Source: Acidobacteriota bacterium (GTDB lineage: Bacteria > Acidobacteriota > Terriglobia > Terriglobales > Acidobacteriaceae). Taken from it: 8,662 nt of DNA. Shown one piece after another: positions 1 to 4,846 of this stretch; position 1 is the stretch's first letter, and each line of letters opens with the position of its first letter. Location: positions 1 to 8,662 of the forward strand of contig JAKBAG010000124.1 in the NCBI GenBank assembly GCA_021809235.1, in the 5' to 3' direction. The position numbers and the translations under genes were made by a program. The notes beneath the pieces are model-generated. The model made no database searches, was not told the origin of the DNA, and saw only the letters and a list, made by a program, of their open reading frames with translations.

Positions 1-1300
1 CCTTTGACGAGGTGGCGAAGGTCTCCGCTCCGTAGGCTCCGGTGGGCAAATTGGGAAGCGGGTAGCGCGCCAGAATGGCCGCAATTGCAGGGTCAATCGG
101 AACCTGCAGGGTGTCTGTCTGGCCATTACCCGTGGAGATGGTGTCCATTCCGGAGCGTTGCTGTGCCGTGGGAACAGGAAGCACCTGGGTTGTGCCAAGC
201 ACCTGACGAAACCCCTGGTATTGCCCAAAGTAAAAGGTGCGCCCGCGCCCGTTGTAGAGATGCGGCAGCACTACAGGCCCGCCATTGGTAAAGCCGAATT
301 CATTGCGACGGAAGGGCGGCAGGCGGCCGGGATTGATCGGCGAAGAATAGTCGAAGTAGTTGCGCGCATCAAAGGCGGAGTTCCGTACGAATTCGAAGAC
401 CGAGCCATGAAAACCGGCATTACCCGAGCGCGTGATGATATTGGTAAAACCCGAGGCTCCGCGACCGATCTGCGCCGGCATCCACCCAGAGCTGGACTGA
501 ATGCTGTCGATTGCGTCCACGTTGAAGTTGGTAAAGGTGGCCCCTCCCATCTCTGGATCGCTGATGTCGGCTCCATCCATGGCAAAGGTGGCCTCCACGC
601 CGCGCTGCCCATCGATGGCAAATTGTTCGGTGAAGTTGGTGGCACCATTGCTGTCTGTCATGGTGCCTGCGGCAAGCAGGAGCAACTGGCTGAAGTCGCG
701 CTTGTTGAGTGGAAGACTGCTGACTTCCTTGCCGGAGAGATCCTCTCCGCTGGTGGCCTCCACGCGCTGGCTTCCGGATACGGTCAGATCGCCTTGTACT
801 GAAATCGTGATGGCAAGATCGCCAACGCCGCCGCTTGCCAGCACCCAGGGCAGTGTGACCAGGGAACTTCCGGCATAGCTTCGTCCACCTCGCTCAATGC
901 TCAGCCGGTAGCTGCCGGGCGCAAGGCGTGGAAAATGAAAGCTGCCATCAGCTGCCGTGGATACCTGGAGGTGCTGGCCTTCAGTGTTCTGCAACTGGAT
1001 GCGCGCCGAAGCAATCGGCGCTCCACCGGAGTCACGCAAGGTGCCGGCAACCGCAATGGCAGAGCTTGCGGCGCTTCCGGTAGAGGCGGCTGTTTGGGCC
1101 AGGATTGCCATCGGACTGAAAAACAGGCCGATCAGCAACAGGCTGCAACATCCGGGCCCGGAAATCGGGCGGAAGCGGCAGATTCCGGATGCAACTGCTG
1201 CAACCAGAAAGTGAAGTCGTGAAACCAGATCACGGCAGGACGGAAGGCAAAACGCAAAGTAAAAGCAATCGATTGTTTTGATAGAGTCGCACCGGGTCAT
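1..1300 (-). CDS. TonB-dependent receptor, Oar-like, with carboxypeptidase-regulatory-like N-terminal domain (C-terminus outside window)
   Basis: Reverse-strand frame from the ATG at 1300-1298, open to the window edge (433 codons visible). The start is fixed by an in-frame TAA at 1318-1316 and an AGAGG ribosome site at 1312-1308. A hydrophobic stretch near residues 53-66 ends in A-I-L-A before Gln69, giving a likely signal-peptidase cut after about 68 residues. Residues 82-170 form a beta-sandwich CarboxypepD_reg-like domain (GTLRDSGGAPIASARIQLQN, then DGSFHFPRLAPGSYRL). From about 188 the plug follows: a variant of the phylum's usual LPLNGRNF motif (SLPLNKRDFSQLLLL), then MDGADISDP, GFTNIITRSG and FHGSVFEFVRNSAFDARNYFD. 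Beta-barrel sequence begins after that. By family, these outer-membrane proteins import or bind large ligands, often glycans or peptides, powered by TonB; the ligand cannot be read here. Full-length relatives run to about 1,000 residues or more, so most of the barrel is missing. The long N-terminal extension is unusual. Confidence 0.9.
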   Translation of the reverse strand, partial: MTRCDSIKTIDCFYFAFCLPSCRDLVSRLHFLVAAVASGICRFRPISGPGCCSLLLIGLFFSPMAILAQTAASTGSAASSAIAVAGTLRDSGGAPIASARIQLQNTEGQHLQVSTAADGSFHFPRLAPGSYRLSIERGGRSYAGSSLVTLPWVLASGGVGDLAITISVQGDLTVSGSQRVEATSGEDLSGKEVSSLPLNKRDFSQLLLLAAGTMTDSNGATNFTEQFAIDGQRGVEATFAMDGADISDPEMGGATFTNFNVDAIDSIQSSSGWMPAQIGRGASGFTNIITRSGNAGFHGSVFEFVRNSAFDARNYFDYSSPINPGRLPPFRRNEFGFTNGGPVVLPHLYNGRGRTFYFGQYQGFRQVLGTTQVLPVPTAQQRSGMDTISTGNGQTDTLQVPIDPAIAAILARYPLPNLPTGAYGAETFATSSK

Positions 1301-1353
1301 TCGGAAGCCTCTTTGTTAAGGACGGCAGAGAAATTGTTTTCAGGAACGGTATG

Positions 1354-1382
1354 ACTATACGCATTGCACCTATCACTGGCAA
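1354..1382 (-). promoter_or_regulatory. sigma70-type promoter of the TonB-dependent receptor
   Basis: On the minus strand, TTGCCA (1382-1377) and TATAGT (1359-1354) are separated by exactly 17 bp. Transcription would start near 1347, leaving a leader of roughly 47 nt before the ATG at 1300. Both boxes are close to consensus and point at the receptor. No start site has been measured; this is motif evidence only. Confidence 0.7.
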
Positions 1383-1453
1383 GCGTAAAACCGATTTTCT
1401 CGAGCGCTGGAATCATCAATAATCGTCTTCCCAACCCTCAAACGAATCAACCG

Positions 1454-1472
1454 ATTCCAGAAAAAATGGAAT
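1454..1472. repeat. Inverted repeat (ATTCCA-N7-TGGAAT) in the divergent intergenic region
   Basis: ATTCCA at 1454-1459 and TGGAAT at 1467-1472 form a perfect 6-bp inverted repeat around an A-rich 7-nt centre. It lies 18 bp upstream of the TTGACT box at 1491. A further half-site, TGGAATC, sits at 1408-1414. The place suits an activator or repressor operator between the two divergent genes, but the regulator is unknown and a repeat of this size can arise by chance. Confidence 0.35.
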
Positions 1473-1490
1473 GGGTAGGCTTGCCTCGCG

Positions 1491-1519
1491 TTGACTTCGC
1501 ATCGATTCGCACGTAGGCT
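1491..1519 (+). promoter_or_regulatory. Candidate promoter of the Cys-leader / sulfite reductase transcript
   Basis: TTGACT (1491-1496) matches the -35 consensus at five of six positions. With a 17-bp spacer it faces TAGGCT (1514-1519), which keeps the key T, A and final T of a -10 box. The predicted start falls near 1526, at or very close to the ATG of the Cys-rich leader ORF, so the transcript could be leaderless. The -10 box is weak, so a promoter farther upstream is possible. In that case the AGG at 1515-1517 would act as a poor ribosome site. Confidence 0.5.
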
Positions 1520-1525
1520 GAAAAC

Positions 1526-1627
1526 ATGAATCGCTGCGCTTGTCCGTGCCCGAATGCCTGTTCGATGCCGTGTTGTCCGCGGTTCGACGATGCCGGAGCA
1601 TGGTTACGGGAACAGCTGCAGCCGTAA
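1526..1627 (+). CDS. Cys-rich leader peptide (33 aa) of the sulfite reductase attenuator
   Basis: Short frame from ATG 1526-1528 to TAA 1625-1627. The product begins MNRCACPCPNACSMPCC and continues through PRFDDAGAWLREQLQP. Six of its first 17 residues are Cys (4, 6, 8, 12, 16, 17), including a tandem TGT TGT pair at 1571-1576. That density is far above the usual frequency of Cys, and no metal-binding or secreted-peptide domain is evident. Placed between a promoter and an intrinsic terminator ahead of a sulfite/nitrite reductase, it matches the logic of amino-acid leader peptides: low Cys-tRNA stalls the ribosome at the Cys codons and changes folding of the RNA downstream. Polycysteine upstream ORFs acting as Cys-responsive attenuators are known from mycobacteria; the extension to this organism is inference. 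The peptide itself probably has no other function. Its ribosome site is weak (AGG at 1515-1517), or the message is leaderless. Confidence 0.72.
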   Translation: MNRCACPCPNACSMPCCPRFDDAGAWLREQLQP

Positions 1628-1666
1628 AAGGCGCACAATTCGCAACCAGACACAGTGACTCCGGCA
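1591..1666 (+). promoter_or_regulatory. Predicted antiterminator of the Cys attenuator
   Basis: TGCCGGAG at 1591-1598 is perfectly complementary to CTCCGGCA at 1659-1666, which is the 5' arm of the downstream terminator hairpin. The two pairings are mutually exclusive. Between the arms lies a 6-bp hairpin, TTACGG (1604-1609) with CCGTAA (1622-1627), which contains the leader stop codon. Upstream, 1568-1574 can pair with 1597-1603 (7 pairs, two of them G-U), giving a possible protector that overlaps the tandem Cys codons. A ribosome stalled on those codons would block this protector while leaving 1591 onward exposed. Pairings were found by eye and no energies were computed. Confidence 0.6.
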
Positions 1667-1693
1667 GGCCCAAGGCCCCGGAGTTTTTCTTTT
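1658..1693 (+). terminator. Intrinsic terminator (attenuator) 40 nt upstream of the reductase start
   Basis: ACTCCGG (1658-1664) pairs with CCGGAGT (1678-1684), and inside it GGCC (1667-1670) pairs with GGCC (1674-1677) around a CAA loop. This makes an 11-bp GC-rich stem with one 2-nt bulge, followed by TTTTTCTTTT at 1684-1693. No substantial gene upstream on this strand needs a terminator, because the neighbour at 1300 runs the other way. It therefore most likely controls read-through from the leader into the reductase gene. Confidence 0.85.
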
Positions 1694-1733
1694 CCCCAGC
1701 ATTCACTCTCGAACAACCAGGCAGGAGCATACT

Positions 1734-3413
1734 GTGACACAAGCAAACGAGTCCGCCGTGAAGGAAACGAAAGCGCAGCGAGCTGAGCGGCTGAAACTGG
1801 AGAAGAATCCCTGGCAGGCATGGGATGAGGTGCGGCGATTTGCAGCCGAGGGACGCGCCAGCGTGCTGCCGGAGTGGGCTGGACTCTACTTCAAGTGGTG
1901 GGGGATTTACACCCAGGGCGACGGCGCTGGAGTGACGGGAGGCAAGGGCGGCGAAGGCGTAACCACGGACTACTTCATGATGCGTATCGCCGTGCCCAAT
2001 GGAATTCTGTCGGCGCGGCAGCTTCGCACCATCGGTCGTCTCACGGTCGATCACGCTCGCGATTTGGCCGACATCACGACGCGCCAGGCAATCCAACTTC
2101 ACTGGCTCACAATCGACTCGTTGCCGAAGGTGGTCGATGGTATCGAGTCCGTCGGCTTGTCACCACGAGGAGCCTGCGGAGATGTGGTGCGCAATGTGAC
2201 CGGGTGCTCTCTGGCCGGGTTGCATCCTCATGAAGTTGTGGATGCCTCGCCACTGGCACGGGCAATTGCCCGGGAGCTGAACGGCAATCCGGAGTTCTAC
2301 AACCTGCCGCGCAAGTTCAAAATCACGGTGACCGGCTGCCCTGTCTGGTGCAGCTATCCGGAGATCAACGATGTAGCCATCACGGCAGTGCGACGAGGTA
2401 CCGGAGCGGCATCGGAGGTGGGATATTCGGTGCGTGTGGGTGGCGGATTGTCCAAGGAGCCGCATCTGGCAGTCAAGCTGGACGCGTTTCTGCGCGAGGC
2501 GGAGGTCATCCCGGTGGTGCGTGCCATTGCGGAGCTTTTCCGGCGTCAGCAGGGTTTGCGGCAAAGCCGCGATCGAGCTCGCCTCAAATATCTGTTTCTT
2601 GGCGAGGGTTGGACGGCAGAGCGGTTTCTGCAGGAGGTTGAGGCGATCCTCGGCTACAGGCTGGAGCCAGGTGTAGCCGACGATGTGCCGGAAGATGTGT
2701 TGCGGGATCACTCCGGCGTGCAGCCGCAGCGGCAGCCCGGCTTCTATGCCGTGGGGGCCAGCGTGATCAATGGCCGACTGAGCGGGCAAACGCTGCTCGC
2801 ACTGGCAGATCTGGTGGAGCAGTATGCTGGTGGCGAACTGCGGACAACGCCGAATCAGAATTTTGTCATTCCCCATGTGCCGGAGAAGCATCTGGAGGCA
2901 GTGCTGACGGCATTGCAGGGGCTCGGACTCTTCGTGGATGCCAAGCCTTTCTGGCGGGGGACGGTCGCCTGCACGGGAACCGAGTTCTGCAAGCTGGCCA
3001 TCACGGAAACCAAAGGCTTTGCCCGCTGGCTGGCCGAGGAGATGGACCTGCGCTTGCCCGAGTTTGATCAGCAGCTGAAGCTGCACGTGACCGGATGCCC
3101 AAACAACTGCGGTCAGGCCTGGATAGGAGACATTGGACTGGAAGGCAAGAAGATCAAGCACGAAGGCGCACTCGTGGATGCCTGGTACTTCGCCTTGGGC
3201 GGGGCGCTGGGCCAGCATGCAGGCTTTGCACGGCAGGTGAACTATCGATGCCGCTCGGAAGAGGTGGTCGATGCGCTGGAGCGGCTGCTACGTCAGTATC
3301 TGGGGCTCCGTCGGGAAGGCGAAAACCTGCGCGCATGGTTTGCACGGCATTCCAACGAGCAGTTACGCGGCATGCTGGAGGGGGCATCGATCCCGCCGGA
3401 AGCGCTGGCATAA
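1734..3413 (+). CDS. sir: Siroheme/[4Fe-4S] assimilatory sulfite (or nitrite) reductase, ferredoxin type
   Basis: The protein has 559 residues, a normal length for the NirA/SirA family, and starts at GTG 1734 with AGGAG at 1723-1727 six bases upstream. It reduces sulfite to sulfide or nitrite to ammonia with six electrons in the cytoplasm. The half-repeats seen in this family are present: FMMRIAVPNG near 81-90 and a VRNVTGCSLAG segment at 152-162, then the C-terminal half. The four Cys ligating the cluster and siroheme are Cys413 and Cys419 (ACTGTEFCK) and Cys455 and Cys459 (TGCPNNCG). Likely anion-binding basic residues are Arg84, Arg153, Lys194 and Lys196. Tyr59 (WWGIYTQ) and Cys148 (RGACGD) align by eye with the Tyr-Cys pair cross-linked in Mycobacterium tuberculosis SirA, which favours sulfite reductase. 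The Cys-codon attenuator upstream points the same way, and no nitrate reductase or nitrate transporter is nearby. Nitrite reductase remains the alternative. Confidence 0.88.
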   Translation: MTQANESAVKETKAQRAERLKLEKNPWQAWDEVRRFAAEGRASVLPEWAGLYFKWWGIYTQGDGAGVTGGKGGEGVTTDYFMMRIAVPNGILSARQLRTIGRLTVDHARDLADITTRQAIQLHWLTIDSLPKVVDGIESVGLSPRGACGDVVRNVTGCSLAGLHPHEVVDASPLARAIARELNGNPEFYNLPRKFKITVTGCPVWCSYPEINDVAITAVRRGTGAASEVGYSVRVGGGLSKEPHLAVKLDAFLREAEVIPVVRAIAELFRRQQGLRQSRDRARLKYLFLGEGWTAERFLQEVEAILGYRLEPGVADDVPEDVLRDHSGVQPQRQPGFYAVGASVINGRLSGQTLLALADLVEQYAGGELRTTPNQNFVIPHVPEKHLEAVLTALQGLGLFVDAKPFWRGTVACTGTEFCKLAITETKGFARWLAEEMDLRLPEFDQQLKLHVTGCPNNCGQAWIGDIGLEGKKIKHEGALVDAWYFALGGALGQHAGFARQVNYRCRSEEVVDALERLLRQYLGLRREGENLRAWFARHSNEQLRGMLEGASIPPEALA

Positions 3414-3517
3414 TTCGCCAGTCGGCTGGGGCTCGCTGTCAGTATCCACCCATCCCAGGGCAGCGTTACCATAAGTGCAGCGCAACCACGCGCAGCAACC
3501 AACCAGAAAGGCTAGTT

Positions 3518-4741
3518 ATGTCTGGAAGAACCCTTGCCCTGGAATCCGAAATAAGTGCCACGGAGCTGATCGCACTCGAAGAGCAATACGGCGCACACAA
3601 CTACCATCCATTGGATGTGGTAATTGCCCGTGCGGAGGGTGCCTGGGTAGAGGATGTTTCCGGCAGACGATATCTGGATTTTCTTGCGGCATACTCGGCC
3701 GTCAACCAGGGCCATTGCCACCCGTCGATTCGCCAGGCAATGGTGGAGCAGGCGCAAAAAGTCACGCTTACCTCACGCGCCTTTCGTAACGATCAGCTTC
3801 CGCTGCTCTATCGCGACCTGCATGCGCTCACGGGCTTTGAGATGGCGCTGCCCATGAACTCCGGCGCCGAGGCTGTTGAGACCGCACTGAAAGCTGCGCG
3901 CAAGTGGGGGGAAACCGTGAAGAAAATCCCCGCCAATCACGTGGAGATTCTCGTTGCCTCCGGTAACTTCCACGGACGCACCATCGCCATAGTCGGCTTT
4001 TCGTCGGATGCGCAATACCGCTCCGGATTCGGCCCCTTTGCGCCGGGATTTCACGCAGTCCCATTCGGAGATATCGCCGCGCTGGAGCAGGCCATCACGC
4101 CCCAAACCGCTGCCTTTCTCGTTGAGCCGATTCAGGGTGAGGCCGGAATCATCCTTCCGCCCAACGGTTATCTGGCTGCCGCCGCTGACCTATGTCGCAG
4201 ACACAATGTACTGCTCATCACCGATGAGATTCAGTCCGGCCTGGGACGCACCGGCAAGCTCTTTGCCTTCGAACACGAGGGCATCCGGCCCGATGCAGTC
4301 ATCATCGGCAAAGCACTCTCTGGCGGTTTTTATCCTGTCTCGGCCGTGCTTGCTTCTCGTCATATTCTCGGCGTCTTCCACCCCGGGGATCATGGCAGCA
4401 CCTTCGGGGGCAATCCGCTGGCTTGTGCCGTTGCCCGTGCCGCACTGCGCGTGCTGACAGACGAAGATCTCATCCAGCGCTCTGCAGAGCTGGGTGCTCA
4501 TGCGCTGGAGCGTCTGCGTGGAGTCCGCAGTCCGCTCGTACGGCAGGTGCGTGGACGTGGACTGTGGATCGCCATTGAGCTCAACCAGCCTGCGCGGCCC
4601 ATCTGTGAAGCGCTGCAGCAGCGCGGCGTGCTCTGCAAGGAGACGCATGAGACGGTCATTCGCATAGCGCCTCCGCTGGTCATCTCCCGCGAAGACCTCG
4701 ACTGGGGACTCGATCAGATCGAAGCTGTACTGACGGCTTAG
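3518..4741 (+). CDS. rocD: Ornithine aminotransferase (ornithine--2-oxo-acid transaminase)
   Basis: The protein has 407 residues. The start at ATG 3518 is preceded by AGAAAGG (3505-3511) with 6-nt spacing. The frame continues upstream, but that part overlaps the reductase and lacks family similarity. It is a PLP-dependent class III (fold type I) transaminase converting ornithine and 2-oxoglutarate to glutamate-5-semialdehyde and glutamate, linking arginine/ornithine with proline and glutamate. Diagnostic segments are EEQYGAHNYHPLDVV (Tyr29), FLAAYSAVNQGHCHP (Tyr59), the PLP-phosphate loop NSGAEA (114-119), FHGRT (Arg154), TDEIQSGLGRTGK with Asp236, the Schiff-base lysine Lys265 in IIGKALSGGFYPVSAV, and GSTFGGNPLAC (Thr295). 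The near-exact YSAVNQGHCHP and FYPVSAV blocks separate it from acetylornithine and GABA transaminases. It lies 104 bp after the reductase on the same strand with no clear terminator or promoter between, so it may be cotranscribed. Confidence 0.92.
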   Translation: MSGRTLALESEISATELIALEEQYGAHNYHPLDVVIARAEGAWVEDVSGRRYLDFLAAYSAVNQGHCHPSIRQAMVEQAQKVTLTSRAFRNDQLPLLYRDLHALTGFEMALPMNSGAEAVETALKAARKWGETVKKIPANHVEILVASGNFHGRTIAIVGFSSDAQYRSGFGPFAPGFHAVPFGDIAALEQAITPQTAAFLVEPIQGEAGIILPPNGYLAAAADLCRRHNVLLITDEIQSGLGRTGKLFAFEHEGIRPDAVIIGKALSGGFYPVSAVLASRHILGVFHPGDHGSTFGGNPLACAVARAALRVLTDEDLIQRSAELGAHALERLRGVRSPLVRQVRGRGLWIAIELNQPARPICEALQQRGVLCKETHETVIRIAPPLVISREDLDWGLDQIEAVLTA

Positions 4742-4792
4742 CCGCCTGCCCATCGGTCGGCAACGGACGTTTCGGCCTGTCCGAACAATCGT

Positions 4793-4821
4793 TTGACTTG
4801 ATTCAGTTCTCCGGGTACACT
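4793..4821 (+). promoter_or_regulatory. sigma70-type promoter of the GH1 gene
   Basis: TTGACT (4793-4798) and TACACT (4816-4821) are separated by exactly 17 bp. Transcription would begin near 4828, giving a leader of about 20 nt that carries GGAGGA (4833-4838), nine bases before the ATG at 4847. The short leader leaves little room for further regulatory RNA. The promoter separates this gene transcriptionally from rocD. Confidence 0.75.
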
Positions 4822-4846
4822 TGGCGCTCATCGGAGGAATCCTGCG

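Noticed and set aside
158..802. Plus-strand frame of 214 codons over the TonB receptor
   Set aside because: The minus strand in this stretch encodes clear plug-domain motifs; the plus frame has low-complexity shadow sequence.
1526..1700. Known riboswitch (SAM or cobalamin class) in the reductase leader
   Set aside because: Bits such as CGGGAACAG and TTCGCAACCAG faintly recall cobalamin elements, but the conserved core and its order are missing and no SAM-I core is present. The Cys-rich frame explains the leader better.
1540..1737. 65-codon frame from a TTG, ending at the reductase start
   Set aside because: It overlaps the Cys leader ORF and the terminator in another frame, has no ribosome site and no recognisable composition.
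2160..3218. Long antisense frame (352 codons) inside the reductase gene
   Set aside because: It is a GC-driven shadow of the sense codons with no recognisable domain, while the sense strand encodes a complete conserved enzyme.
3095..3517. N-terminal extension of rocD in the same frame back to 3095
   Set aside because: It overlaps the reductase coding sequence and shows no family similarity; ATG 3518 with AGAAAGG upstream gives the normal family length.
4771..4785. Hairpin TTCGG-CCTGT-CCGAA after rocD as a terminator
   Set aside because: The stem is only 5 bp and no T-tract follows.
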